Assembly: GCF_001315105.1 (NCBI RefSeq)
Contig: NZ_BAZR01000001.1
Location: forward strand, 248,001-312,000
DNA length: 64,000 nucleotides
From: Paenibacillus sp. JCM 10914
GTDB lineage: Bacteria > Bacillota > Bacilli > Paenibacillales > Paenibacillaceae
Direction: 5' to 3'
Positions 40,944-50,610 of the stretch are shown one piece after another. The position numbers and the translations under genes were made by a program. A model generated the notes under the pieces. That model did not search any database and was not told the origin of the DNA. It was given only the letters and a program-made list of their open reading frames with translations. Each line of letters begins with the position of its first letter. Position 1 is the stretch's first letter.

Positions 40944-41641
40944 GTCGTCCCTTGAGTTTGATGGAACGTATCGATCAAGTGGAACAGCGAATTACGGAGG
41001 CTTGCCGCCGGAGCGGCAGGAACCGCGATGACGTTCATGTTATTGCGGTCACAAAATACGTCTCCTTGGATATGACAGCTTCGGTACTGGAACACGGTTT
41101 GCACCATATTGGCGAGAACCGCTGGCAGGATGCACAGGCGAAGTGGGACGCTCTTGGAAGTCAAGGGGACTGGCATTTCATCGGTCATCTTCAGACCAAC
41201 AAGGTGAGGGAAGTGATTGATAAGTTTCGCTATATTCACTCCCTTGACCGGATATCGCTGGCCCGTGAACTCGAGAAGAGAGCGGCGGCACTGAATCTCC
41301 AAGTGTCTGCTTTCTTGCAGGTGAACATTTCGGGTGAGGAATCTAAGTATGGAATGCCTCCTGAAGCCGCTGCGAGCTTCCTGAAAGAAATAAACAGTCT
41401 TTCGCACGTAAAGGTGATCGGACTCATGACCATGGCTCCCTATGAATCGTCAGCGGAGATGACACGTCCCGTGTTTCGTGGTCTACGACAACTAAGAGAT
41501 GAGCTGAATGAACAGGCGCTTACGGCCGAACCATTGACTGAATTGTCGATGGGCATGTCCAATGATTTTGAAGTGGCCATTGAGGAAGGGGCGACTTGGG
41601 TACGTCTCGGCTCCATTTTAGTAGGGAAAGAGGAGGATTGA
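40940..41641 (+). CDS. ylmE: PLP homeostasis protein, YggS family
   Basis: A 233-aa fold-type III PLP-binding protein without known catalysis that keeps vitamin B6 and amino-acid pools balanced. The PLP lysine is in VIAVTKYV; the family motifs GENRWQDAQAKWD, WHFIGHLQTNKVRE, LQVNISGEESKYGM and LSMGMSNDFEVAIEEGATWVRLGSILVG are all present. GTG start at 40940 overlaps the ylmD stop. Located immediately upstream of sepF in most Firmicutes. Confidence 0.93.
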   Translation: MSRPLSLMERIDQVEQRITEACRRSGRNRDDVHVIAVTKYVSLDMTASVLEHGLHHIGENRWQDAQAKWDALGSQGDWHFIGHLQTNKVREVIDKFRYIHSLDRISLARELEKRAAALNLQVSAFLQVNISGEESKYGMPPEAAASFLKEINSLSHVKVIGLMTMAPYESSAEMTRPVFRGLRQLRDELNEQALTAEPLTELSMGMSNDFEVAIEEGATWVRLGSILVGKEED

Positions 41642-41643
41642 CG

Positions 41644-42090
41644 ATGGGCGTTATGAACAAGTTTATGAATTTCTTGGGATTGCAGGAGGAGGAGGAAGTT
41701 GTGGAGCGCGAGGTGCTAGCTGCGCAGGACGAGCCTACCGAGGCAACGCCATTCGATCAACGCAAGAACCAGAAGAACGGCAACATTGTAAGTATTCATT
41801 CTCAGAAGAACGTGAAGGTTGTATTAGTGGAACCTCGTTCATATGATGAAGCACAGGAGATTGCGGACCATCTTCGCTCCTTCCGGACGGTCGTCGTGAA
41901 CCTCCAGCGCGTGCGTAACGATCAGGCGCTGCGGATCATCGACTTTCTAAGCGGAACGGTATATGCCCTTAGTGGTGGAATTTCGAAGGTGGGCGGCAAT
42001 ATTTTTCTGTGTACACCGGATACCGTCGAAATTCAAGGCGCGATCTCAGAGATTTTGGCAGACGAGCATGATTATAACAGGATGAGGTGA
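41644..42090 (+). CDS. sepF: cell division protein SepF
   Basis: A 148-aa septum-assembly protein that bundles FtsZ filaments and anchors them to the membrane. The N-terminal amphipathic helix is MGVMNKFMNFLGL, followed by an acidic linker and the globular domain (VVLVEPRSYDEAQEIADHLRSFRTVVVNLQRV; FLSGTVYALSGGISKVGGNIFLCTP). It starts at ATG 41644, 2 nt after ylmE. It is a partial backup of FtsA in B. subtilis. Confidence 0.94.
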   Translation: MGVMNKFMNFLGLQEEEEVVEREVLAAQDEPTEATPFDQRKNQKNGNIVSIHSQKNVKVVLVEPRSYDEAQEIADHLRSFRTVVVNLQRVRNDQALRIIDFLSGTVYALSGGISKVGGNIFLCTPDTVEIQGAISEILADEHDYNRMR

Positions 42091-42098
42091 TTTAGGCT

Positions 42099-42368
42099 TT
42101 GACGATGCAAATTTATAGTATTGTTGCAACACTATTCCAGATTTATTTTTACATGATATTGATTTATGTCTTGATGTCCTGGCTTCCGAATGTAAGAGAG
42201 AGTTTTATTGGTGAGCTTCTTGGTAAATTGGTAGAGCCTTACCTAGCCCCGTTTCGTCGGTTTATTCCGCCGATTATGGGGATGATCGATATCTCCCCAA
42301 TCGTGGCACTGTTCGTACTGCAGTTGGCCCAGCGCGGGGTATTCGCGATCCTTGAGTTTATCTTGTAG
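42099..42368 (+). CDS. ylmG: YggT family membrane protein
   Basis: An 89-aa protein with two membrane segments and the family signature LMSWLPN plus LVEPYLAPFRRFIPP. Family function is unclear; homologues are linked to division and osmotic stress. The TTG start at 42099 has AGGTGA 8 nt upstream; ATG 42105 is an alternative. It lies between sepF and ylmH in the conserved order. Confidence 0.88.
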   Translation: MTMQIYSIVATLFQIYFYMILIYVLMSWLPNVRESFIGELLGKLVEPYLAPFRRFIPPIMGMIDISPIVALFVLQLAQRGVFAILEFIL

Positions 42369-42382
42369 CGGGTGACGTGGGC

Positions 42383-43165
42383 ATGAAACTAGACATTTAC
42401 GATCATTTTCACAAGGACGAGCGTGAATTCGTAGATCGGGCTTGGGAATGGGTCGTCAACGCAGGGCAATACCATGAGCTGAAGCTCACTGATTTTCTCG
42501 ATCCTCGTCAGCGCTTTATTCTGGAATCGCTCGTTAATCGTCACCCGGACGCTCATGCCTTATATCTAGGCGGTCACGACCGAGCTGAACGAGTACGCGC
42601 ATTGATTGCTCCGGATTATCGCGATCTGCATCACGAGGATTTCAAGATGAAAGTGCTTAGCATAACTTCCGGGGATCAGAAATTTCTGGAGCTGGAGCAT
42701 GGCGATTACATGGGCTCGATTCTGGGGCTTGGCATCAAACGCTCCAAGATCGGCGATATTCATGTGCATGAAGGCGGCTGTCATACGGTTGTTACGGAGG
42801 ATATCAGCTCGTATTTGCACCTCAATCTGAGTCAGGTTCATAAAGTTCATGTGATGACCGAACTGTTGCCACTGGACCAACTGAAGATAGCTGTTACGAA
42901 TTTTGAAGAAATGGATATTACGGTATCCTCCATGAGACTGGACGGCATTGCCAGCGATGCTTATCGGATCAGTCGCACCAAGATTGTCGTGCCTATAAAG
43001 GCGGGAAGATGCAGGGTGAACTGGAAGGTTGAAGAGGATCCATCCACCAATCTAAAAGATGGCGACGTCGTTTCTATCCAAGGCTTCGGACGGTTCAAAA
43101 TATTGGAGACAGGCGGCCTGACGAAAAAAGGGCGGTACCGTATCAAGGTCGGGAAATATGCCTGA
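42383..43165 (+). CDS. ylmH: S4-domain RNA-binding protein YlmH
   Basis: A 260-aa protein with an N-terminal alpha/beta region (YDHFHKDEREFVDRAWEWV; FLDPRQRFILESL) and a C-terminal S4 RNA-binding domain (SSMRLDGIASDAYRISRTKIVVPIKAGRCRVNWK; GDVVSIQGFGRFKI). S4 proteins of this family act on stalled or damaged ribosomes in B. subtilis. ATG 42383 is used; a GTG two codons upstream is possible. Confidence 0.9.
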   Translation: MKLDIYDHFHKDEREFVDRAWEWVVNAGQYHELKLTDFLDPRQRFILESLVNRHPDAHALYLGGHDRAERVRALIAPDYRDLHHEDFKMKVLSITSGDQKFLELEHGDYMGSILGLGIKRSKIGDIHVHEGGCHTVVTEDISSYLHLNLSQVHKVHVMTELLPLDQLKIAVTNFEEMDITVSSMRLDGIASDAYRISRTKIVVPIKAGRCRVNWKVEEDPSTNLKDGDVVSIQGFGRFKILETGGLTKKGRYRIKVGKYA

Positions 43166-43187
43166 CCTTTGAAGGAATTGCCGTTTT

Positions 43188-43196
43188 TTTGTCGAA
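43188..43196 (+). promoter_or_regulatory. perfect Spo0A-box sequence upstream of divIVA
   Basis: TTTGTCGAA followed by A lies about 140 bp before the divIVA start. The match to the Spo0A box is exact, but a single 9-mer in a 64-kb window can occur by chance. No promoter was fixed relative to it. Confidence 0.4.
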
Positions 43197-43335
43197 AGTT
43201 AATATTTATAGAAGAATGGTTAATAAATACTGGCGATTTGCCGATAAACCAGGATGACCGCTTTAGTCTTACGGACGGGTGCTGTATAGCAATCCCGGTA
43301 ACGATAAGATCCATATCTTTAGGAGGTGCGCACCA

Positions 43336-43830
43336 ATGCCATTGACACCGCTTGACATACATAACAAGGAGTTCAACCGTCGAATCCGGGGTTATGACGA
43401 AGACGAGGTCAACGAATTTTTAGATCAGATTATTAAAGACTATGAGAGCGTAATCCGCGAGAACAAGGAGCTTGGCAATCAACTGATGACGATGCAGGAG
43501 AAGCTTGATCATTTCTCCAATATCGAAGAGACCTTGTCGAAGACCATTATCGTAGCTCAGGAAGCTGCAGACGAGTTGAAGCATAACGCGAAGAAAGAAG
43601 CGCAACTGATCGTGAAGGAAGCCGAGAAGAATGCAGATCGGATTATCAATGATTCGCTTGGCAAGTCCCGTAAGGTTGCCATGGAAGTGGAAGAGTTGAA
43701 GAAGCAGGCTTCGATCTATCGTACCCGTTTCCGCTCGCTCGTGGAAGCGCAGCTTGAGCTTCTGAAGCACGATGGCTGGGAGTCGCTCGAGAGCCGTGAG
43801 CCAAGTCTGGAGCCTAAGGAAGTATACTAG
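43336..43830 (+). CDS. divIVA: cell-pole/septum protein DivIVA
   Basis: A 164-aa coiled-coil protein that binds negatively curved membrane at septa and poles. N-terminal lipid-binding domain PLTPLDIHNKEFNRRIRGYDEDEVNEFLDQIIKDYE is canonical, followed by two long coiled-coil segments and a short acidic tail. ATG 43336 has AGGAGGTG 7 nt upstream. A T-box leader and ileS follow. Confidence 0.94.
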   Translation: MPLTPLDIHNKEFNRRIRGYDEDEVNEFLDQIIKDYESVIRENKELGNQLMTMQEKLDHFSNIEETLSKTIIVAQEAADELKHNAKKEAQLIVKEAEKNADRIINDSLGKSRKVAMEVEELKKQASIYRTRFRSLVEAQLELLKHDGWESLESREPSLEPKEVY

Positions 43831-43842
43831 GCGGATACCAGG

Positions 43843-43871
43843 TTGACTTTTTGACGGAAAAGGACTATAAC
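43843..43871 (+). promoter_or_regulatory. sigma-A promoter of ileS
   Basis: TTGACT (43843-43848), 17-bp spacer, TATAAC (43866-43871), immediately ahead of the T-box leader. Confidence 0.65.
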
Positions 43872-43879
43872 TAATATCA

Positions 43880-44197
43880 TATTGTTGAATCACAACGTAA
43901 ATTCCTTGATGGGAATAGTATGTATAAGTTCTGTCCCTCAGAGAGCCGGCATCCGCTGAAAGCCGGTGTTCAGACTTAGCAGAAGATCATCCCGGAGAAG
44001 CGAAGCTTAAAGCGTCATAGAACGTGAGTAAGCTGAGCCGTCAGCCGAACGTTATATCGGACCATGTCTGTAGTAATGGACTTGGACTTTAAGGTGCTGC
44101 TGAACTTGCTCCTGCTTTATGATAAGGAGATCAGCAGAATTAGGGTGGTATCGCGAGAACAGGTTCTCGTCCCTTTCTAGGGGCGGGGGCCTTTTTT
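43880..44197 (+). promoter_or_regulatory. T-box leader of ileS
   Basis: A long structured leader with the conserved T-box AGGGTGGTATCGCGAGA at 44142-44158; its TGGT pairs with the ACCA end of uncharged tRNA. A GC-rich terminator with TTTTTT follows (44162-44197). An ATC triplet at about 43986 in the stem I region is a candidate isoleucine specifier. When uncharged tRNA-Ile accumulates, the antiterminator should form and ileS be transcribed. Confidence 0.9.
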
Positions 44198-44255
44198 GAT
44201 TCCAGCACCAAACATAATCATGAACATTTACGCATTTGGCGAAAGGAAGATTGGC

Positions 44256-47200
44256 ATGAACAGAGTAGACGTGAAAGAGAAGGCGCGGGCCAGAGAACTG
44301 CGTATTCTAAACAAATGGAGCCAGGAGAATACATTCAAGAAATCGATTGAGCTGCGTGCCGGTAAACCAAATTACGTATTCTATGAAGGACCACCGACTG
44401 CGAATGGCGCGCCGCATATCGGTCACGTGCTGGGCCGGGTCATTAAGGATTTCGTCGGTCGTTATCAGACGATGAAAGGGTATCATGTTGTTCGTAAAGC
44501 CGGCTGGGATACACACGGGCTGCCGGTGGAGCTTGGCGTAGAGAAGCAGCTCGGCATATCCGGTAAGCAAGAGATCGAGAACTACGGCGTCGAAGCGTTC
44601 ATCAAGAAATGTAAGGCCAGCGTATTCGAGTATGAGCACAAATGGCGGGAATTGACGGAAGCGATCGCTTACTGGACCGACCTGGACGATCCTTATATCA
44701 CACTTAAGAATGAGTATATTGAGAGTGTATGGAACATACTCGCAACGATTCATGATAAAGGGCTGCTGTATCGCGGTCACCGCGTAAGCCCATATTGTCC
44801 GTGTTGTCAGACGACCCTCAGTCTCACGAGGTGGCCCAAGGCTATGAAGATGTTAAGGATCTGAGCGCGACAGCGAAATTTAAACTGCATGACAGCGGTG
44901 AGTATATCTTGGCTTGGACGACTACACCGTGGACCTTGCCTTCTCATGTGGCGCTCGCCGTGAACCCGGATATGGATTATGCACGCGTACAGCAGGAGGA
45001 CGGTATCTATATCGTGGCGAAGAATCTCGTCGAGGACGTGATGAAGGGCGAATATACGGTATTGTCTACGATGAAAGGTGCGGAGTTGGTCGCTCAGACG
45101 TATGACCCTCCATTCCCATACGTGCAGGCAGAGAAGACTAACGTTGTAGTCGGAGCTGCATTTGTCACCGATTCCAGTGGTACCGGTATCGTGCATTTGG
45201 CACCAGCGCACGGTGAAGACGATTATCGCGTATGCCGCGAGAACGGAATCAGCTTCGTGAGCGTCGTGAATGGTCAGGGACGTTATACCGATGAGGTAAC
45301 GGATTTTGCTGGACGTTTTGTTAAGGATTGCGATATAGACATCGTGAAGATGCTTTCGGAGAAGGGCCTTCTGTATAGCAAAGAGAAGTACGAGCACAGT
45401 TATCCGTTCTGCTGGCGCTGTAAGTCTCCACTGCTCTACTATGCGATGGAGAGCTGGTTCATTGAGACGACGGCCGTTAAGGAGCAGTTGATCGCGAACA
45501 ATAACTCAGTCACATGGTATCCAGGTCATGTCCGTGACGGTCGCTTCGGTAAATTCCTCGAGGATTTGGTGGATTGGAATATTAGCCGTAACCGCTACTG
45601 GGGAACACCGCTGAACGTCTGGGTATGCGATTCGTGTGATGGTCAGTATGCGCCCCATAGTATAGCGGATCTCCGAGCTCATGCGGTTGGTGAGGTATCG
45701 GAGGATTTGGAGCTGCACAAACCTTATGTGGATGAGGTGAAGGTGAAGTGTCCTCACTGTAAGAGCGGCGTAATGGAACGTACTTCTGAGGTAATCGATG
45801 TATGGTTTGATAGTGGCTCGATGCCATTCGCCCAATATCACTATCCGTTTGCAGGCGAAGACCGGTTCGAACAGCAATATCCGGCAGATATGATCTGTGA
45901 GGGAATCGACCAGACCCGCGGCTGGTTCTACAGCCTGCTGGCTGTATCGACGCTGTTTACAGGAAAAGCGCCTTATAAAGCCGTCATGGCAACAGGGCAT
46001 ATCTTGGATGAGAACGGCCAGAAGATGTCTAAGTCCAAGGGGAATGTTATCGACCCTTGGGAGATCATCGAGGAATATGGCACAGACGCTTTCCGTTGGG
46101 CTTTGCTGGCAGACAGTGCACCGTGGAACAGCAAGCGCTTCTCCAAAGGCATTGTTGGCGAAGCGAAGTCCAAGGTCGTCGATACGCTGGTGAATACGCA
46201 TGCGTTCTTAACGCTGTATGCCGGAATTGACGGGTATAACCCGAGCGAACACGAGTTCAAGGGATCTGACAACAAGCTGGACCGCTGGATTCTCTCTCGT
46301 CTCAATAGCTTGATCCAGTTGGTAGACAAGGGACTGTCCGTTAATGACTTCCTAAATGCAGCCAAAGGAATAGAAGCCTACGTTGATGAGCTTAGCAACT
46401 GGTATATCCGGCGTTCGCGCGATCGTTTCTGGGGAAGTGGACTCAGTGAGGATAAGCTAGCTGCCTATGGCACGCTTACCCATGTACTGCTGACGTTGTC
46501 GAAGTTGATGGCTCCATTCACACCGATGCTGTCCGAGGACATCTATGTCAATCTCGGTGGAGGAGAAAGCGTGCATTTAGCAGACTTCCCGCAAGCGGAT
46601 GAGGCGATGATCGACAAGGCGCTGGAGCAGGACATGGAAACGGCAAGACAGATTGTGGAGCTGGCCCGTAACGTCCGTAATGAGACGGCGATCAAGACGC
46701 GCCAGCCGCTTGCAGAGCTGATCGTCTCGATGGATCGTGAATTTGACCTCTCCGGTTATGAGGCGATCATCAAAGACGAAATTAACGTGAAGCAAATTCA
46801 GGTAGAGACGAGTGACAGTGGCTTTGTTGACTTCATCTTAAAGATGAACCTCAAGGTTGCCGGTAAGAAATACGGGAAGAATATCGGCTTCTTGCAAGGA
46901 TTCCTGAAGGGGATGAACAGTGATGAGACGCGGACGGTTGTTCAGAATGGCGGCCTCAACATCACGTCACCGGAAGGGGAAGAGCTCCAGATTACGGCTG
47001 AGGAGCTGCTGGTGGAGAAGAAGGCGAAGGAAGGTTTCGCCTCTGCATCGGGTTATGGACTGACGGTGGCCCTCAATACCGACATCACCCCAGAGTTGGA
47101 ACAGGAGGGTTGGGTGCGAGAGGTCGTACGTGCCGTGCAGGACACGCGCAAGAAGCTGGATCTCCCGATCGAGAAACGGTAGATTTGAAGCTGGATACCG

Positions 47201-47343
47201 ATGAGGAACTGACGGCGGCGATTGTGGCCTTCGAAGTTGTTCTCCGTGAGAATGTACTCGTCAATGAGCTGCAGTTCGGCTCATCCGATGTCATGGAGCG
47301 GGTGGAACTCGGCGGCAAAACCATCGGCATTAACATCTCTTAA
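44256..47343 (+). CDS. ileS: isoleucyl-tRNA synthetase, eukaryote-like IleRS2 class (two frame breaks)
   Basis: Charges tRNA-Ile. ATP-site motifs are PHIGHVLGR (HIGH) and [14 protein letters not shown] (KMSKS); the editing domain has the [10 protein letters not shown] and [11 protein letters not shown] regions. Breaks at about 44822 (one T lost; restores [14 protein letters not shown]) and about 47175 (one A lost; restores IEKTVDLKLD) give 1029 aa. This length, the KMSKSKGN form and the lack of a C-terminal zinc knuckle mark the eukaryote-like IleRS2 class, rather than the 920-residue B. subtilis form; such enzymes are typically insensitive to mupirocin. ATG 44256 follows AAAGGAAG. T-box controlled. 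Confidence 0.9.
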
Positions 47344-47353
47344 CATAATATAG

Positions 47354-47411
47354 AAGCTGTATGCGTAAAGTAGCTGTTCACTTTCGTGTACAGCTTTTTT
47401 TGTGATCAGAT
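47354..47411 (+). terminator. terminator after ileS
   Basis: Outer stem AAGCTGTA / TACAGCTT with inner pairing AAAGT / ACTTT, then seven T. Confidence 0.7.
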
Positions 47412-47495
47412 TTACCTCAAATGTGTTGTTCGAATGATATTCTTGCAACCGATGCATATTAATTAGGATATGTTGTGTATAAGGGGTGGGGGCAT

Positions 47496-47864
47496 ATGGC
47501 TGATCAAATGAATAAGGAGCACAAAGAGAACAAAACAGAGCAGAACGAGGCGGTTAATCCAGCGCTCGATGATGAGGTGGACAAGTTGAGTGCGATTCAT
47601 CGCATGACGACAGAGATTGCACAGCAACTTGAGAAGTCACGAATCGCCGATTATACGCAGCTGCTGAATCGACCGTGGAAGCTTATCGGCACGAATTTGC
47701 TTGCCGGTACTGCCAGAGGCGTCGGGATTGCGATCGGGTTCACTTTTTTTGCAGCGACGATCATTTACTTGTTGCAGGCGCTGGGTGCATTGAACCTGCC
47801 CATCATCGGTGATTATATCGCGGATATTGTCCGGATTGTACAGCGGCAACTGGAATTGAGATAA
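47496..47864 (+). CDS. DUF5665 family membrane protein
   Basis: A 122-aa protein: an acidic Asn/Lys/Glu-rich N-terminus, an amphipathic segment, then one hydrophobic helix (NLLAGTARGVGIAIGFTFFAATIIYLLQALG) and a short basic tail. The pattern fits DUF5665, a Bacillales/Clostridia family of unknown function. ATG 47496 has GGGGTGGGGG upstream. It has no obvious operon partner. Confidence 0.7.
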   Translation: MADQMNKEHKENKTEQNEAVNPALDDEVDKLSAIHRMTTEIAQQLEKSRIADYTQLLNRPWKLIGTNLLAGTARGVGIAIGFTFFAATIIYLLQALGALNLPIIGDYIADIVRIVQRQLELR

Positions 47865-47936
47865 TCAGGTCAGATTCGTGTGCTAGCGATTATGTAGGGT
47901 CGGCAGAAGGGTTGTTTTTCTACCGACCGATGATGA

Positions 47937-48674
47937 TTATGATTGTGTGTCGTCTTCCGGATCCGCATGCGGATCAAGCAGGTAGCTGCCTTCGCCGCGG
48001 CTGAGATAATCTTGATATTGAGGGCTCCGCACGACAAATACTTCTGAACCATCGATGTTGGTTGCCACGAAATTCTCGTAGGTTCAACAAAGCCGCCAAG
48101 ATCATCGCCGTTCTCAATCGCCATCTCGTCATAACTGTCCACATCGTTGTTTTCCGCCATCGCGGGCGTATTGGACGTGCCCCAGCTCTCAACAATCTGC
48201 CAAGCATCTTCCCCGTCGAACGCTGCGTAATCATGCTCGTCCATGCTGGACTTGCCAAACGGCGGAGCCATTACCTCTTCTTCAACCGGACGTTGGAAGG
48301 ATAAATGTTCCCGAGGTGTATCTTTGATGCAATATTGAGTATCGGGTACAGCTTCCAGACGTTCGTATGGAATCGGTTGACCACAAATCGTACAGACCCC
48401 ATAACGGCCATGATGTATGTTCTCAAGGGAGAAGATCACGCGCTGCAATTCCAAGTCGACCCGATCCTGTAATGCCAGATCTTTCTCGCGTTCGTACAGT
48501 TCGGTAGCCAAGTCACCGATGATTATCGATATGGGATAACTCGCCGGTCTGATCTCGTTCGGATTCACCAAGTCCATGCTGATCGTTGTAGATAAAGCGG
48601 CGTTCCAGTTCAACCTTCCGCTCCATCAATTTCTGCTGCAACTGCTTGATTTGCTCCTGGGTCAGATGCGACAT
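47937..48674 (-). CDS. TraR/DksA-type zinc-finger protein (YteA/YlyA-like; two frame breaks)
   Basis: A DksA-like transcription factor in the slot that ylyA occupies in B. subtilis (between ileS and lspA), but on the opposite strand. The N-terminus MSHLTQEQIKQLQQ starts at 48674 with AAAGGAGC upstream; the TELYEREKDLAL helix and the zinc motif CTICGQPIPYERLEAVPDTQYC follow. Breaks at about 48518 (two bases of a GGG lost, restoring DNHPGDLATE) and about 48080 (one base lost, restoring EPYENFVATNIDGSEVF) give 246 aa. The long C-terminal extension, ending DPEDDTQS, resembles YteA. Such proteins bind RNA polymerase or affect sporulation genes; the target is unknown. Confidence 0.78.
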
Positions 48675-48882
48675 GTCACAGCTCCTTTCACGGTCATTCG
48701 ATTGGTTTATCTGTTCATAACCATAGGGTGCACCCATCGCAGCGCTTTTACTGACGGAAAATGTTCTCGGCATTGGGGAGGAATGGACGATTTCAGAACC
48801 GCTGTGCTACAATAGACGAGTTACGTCCAGTCAGGCGGTGAAGATTTCCAGCCGACTGTGGAGAAGATAAGAACGGAGTGAC

Positions 48883-49391
48883 ATGAACCAGTGGTATATT
48901 ATCTCATTGCTTTTGTATTATTTCTCATCGACCAAGGAACGAAATACCTGATTGCGTCCAGACTCGAGCTTTATGAGCAGATCCCTGTTATCGGCAATTT
49001 CTTTGTAATCACATCCAGTCGAAACCGCGGGGCTGCCTTCGGCATACTCCAGGATCAATTATGGTTCTTCATTATCGTCACGGTTATCGTCGTGGGTGGA
49101 GTGATCTGGTATCTTGGCAAAATGATTAAAGAAGGACGTAAATTGTTGCCAACGGCGCTTGCGCTTGTGCTCGGCGGTGCTTTGGGTAATTTTATCGACC
49201 GATTGGTGATGGGAGAAGTTGTGGATTTCCTGATGTTTAATTTCGGAAATTACACCTTCCCGATTTTTAATATTGCAGATTCCTGTATCGTGATTGGTGT
49301 AGGCTTGATTATATTGGATACGCTTCTGGAAGGAAGACGGGAGAAGTTGAAGTCAGCAAGTGATGTGTCTGGTACAGAAGGGAATGAATAA
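48883..49391 (+). CDS. lspA: lipoprotein signal peptidase (start frame break at ~48891)
   Basis: Membrane aspartic peptidase that cleaves prolipoproteins after lipidation. Four transmembrane helices carry the motifs LFLIDQGTKYL, SRNRGAAFGIL, GGALGNFIDRL (catalytic Asp) and FNIADSCIVIGVGL (catalytic Asp). The frame is open from a GTG at 48891, but the ATG 48883, with GGAGTG upstream, reads in phase only if one G is restored at 48891, giving M-N-Q-V-V-Y-Y-L-I-A. I consider that the likelier start (169 aa). Its stop lies 8 nt before the rluD start. Confidence 0.88.
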
Positions 49392-49399
49392 GCTTGGGT

Positions 49400-50356
49400 A
49401 TGTCTGAAATGACGAACTGGGATGGAGACGCTGACCAAGAGCAAGGCATTCATGAGTGGACGGCCGGAGCCGAGGCAGCGAAATTGCGTATAGATAAATA
49501 CATAACCGATGCTCTGGAGGATGAGGTATCTCGCTCTCAGATTCAGTTATGGATCACGGATGGACATGTCCTGGTTAATGATTCGAACGTTAAATCGAAC
49601 TATAAGCTGAACGCTGGCGATCGAATTAAGCTTAGCGTGCCACAGCCAGCTGCCGTTGAGATCGAAGCACAGGACATTCACCTGGATATTGCTTACGAGG
49701 ATGCGGATGTTATCGTCGTTAACAAACCCAGAGGCATGGTCGTTCATCCTGCACCTGGTCATGAGGCAGGTACACTCGTTAATGCGCTCATGTATCACTG
49801 CAAGGATCTGTCTGGAATTAATGGTGAGCTCCGGCCCGGGATCGTCCATCGAATCGACAAGGATACAACGGGACTCATTATGGCCGCCAAGAATGATAAG
49901 TCTCATGCTTCGCTTGCAGCACAACTGAAAGAACATAGTGTCAATCGTCGTTATCTGGCCTTGGTGCACGGTAACATTAGCCATGATCAGGGAACGGTCG
50001 ATGCGCCGCTTGGCCGCGATCCACACGACCGGAAGCTGTACACGGTTACCGATCGGAACAGCAAGCACGCCGTTACGCATTTTACGGTGGTCGAGCGCTT
50101 CGGAGACTACAGTCTGCTGGAGCTGAAGTTGGAGACCGGCAGAACCCATCAAATTCGCGTTCATATGAAATATATTGGGCACCCATTGGTTGGCGATCCT
50201 GTATACGGCAAGAGTAAAGGGATCAAGTTGAACGGACAAGCGCTTCATGCTGCCGTATTGGGCTTTGATCATCCCTCCACAGGGGAGTATATAGAATTTT
50301 CGGCAGTAATGCCGAACGACATGGAAGAATTGCTGCACAATTTAAGGAGCCGGTAA
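49400..50356 (+). CDS. rluD: 23S rRNA pseudouridine synthase, RluD family (YlyB)
   Basis: Makes pseudouridine in 23S rRNA. The 318-aa protein has an N-terminal S4 domain (LRIDKYITDALEDEVSRSQIQLWITDGHVLVND) and the RluA catalytic domain with HRIDKDTTGLI (active-site Asp), NRRYLALVHG and LETGRTHQIRVHMKYIGHPLVGDPVYG. Start ATG 49400, or TTG 49394. The stop codon lies inside the loop of the terminator hairpin that follows. Confidence 0.92.
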   Translation: MSEMTNWDGDADQEQGIHEWTAGAEAAKLRIDKYITDALEDEVSRSQIQLWITDGHVLVNDSNVKSNYKLNAGDRIKLSVPQPAAVEIEAQDIHLDIAYEDADVIVVNKPRGMVVHPAPGHEAGTLVNALMYHCKDLSGINGELRPGIVHRIDKDTTGLIMAAKNDKSHASLAAQLKEHSVNRRYLALVHGNISHDQGTVDAPLGRDPHDRKLYTVTDRNSKHAVTHFTVVERFGDYSLLELKLETGRTHQIRVHMKYIGHPLVGDPVYGKSKGIKLNGQALHAAVLGFDHPSTGEYIEFSAVMPNDMEELLHNLRSR

Positions 50357-50368
50357 CGGCTCTTTTTT
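50347..50368 (+). terminator. terminator overlapping the rluD stop codon
   Basis: GAGCCG-GTAA-CGGCTC followed by six T. The TAA of rluD (50354-50356) is in the loop. Confidence 0.85.
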
Positions 50369-50393
50369 CTTATCGCCTACGCTGGGTAAAGCG

Positions 50394-50422
50394 TTGATCT
50401 TACCAGGCTGCTGTGTTATAGT
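50394..50422 (+). promoter_or_regulatory. sigma-A promoter of the ABC-F leader transcript
   Basis: TTGATC (50394-50399), 17-bp spacer, TATAGT (50417-50422). The transcript would start near 50429. Confidence 0.65.
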
Positions 50423-50454
50423 GTGGTGAGTTATTAAAAAGGAGGTGAGGCAGG

Positions 50455-50610
50455 ATGAATCACGAGATGGACAACAACCGTATTAGCCAGTTGCCTTTGG
50501 CAATTACTGGCATTGTTCACACTTTTTCTTTCAACGGGAGAAGTCTGTCCAATTTCACAAATACGGTATGTACCATCGCGAGAAGTCACCTGCCTGCCTG
50601 TACGGACTAA
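50455..50610 (+). CDS. 51-aa upstream ORF (leader peptide candidate) before ABC-F gene
   Basis: ATG 50455 is preceded by the near-perfect ribosome site AAGGAGGTGAG and reads 51 codons to TAA 50608-50610 (starts MNHEMDNNRISQLPLA). No family is recognised. Its last codons contain GCCTGC (50592-50597), complementary to the 3' arm of the terminator at 50641-50670, and a second hairpin (50609-50626) begins at its stop. A strong start site on a tiny ORF upstream of a terminator and an ABC-F gene suggests a regulatory leader. Given the indels in this sequence, the frame could be shifted: a +1 frame from about codon 16 stays open further. Confidence 0.5.
   Translation: MNHEMDNNRISQLPLAITGIVHTFSFNGRSLSNFTNTVCTIARSHLPACTD

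Noticed and set aside
49547..50338. Long minus-strand ORF opposite rluD
   Set aside because: It lies wholly antisense to a strongly supported RluD gene, has no ribosome site, and its composition is that of a mirrored coding strand.
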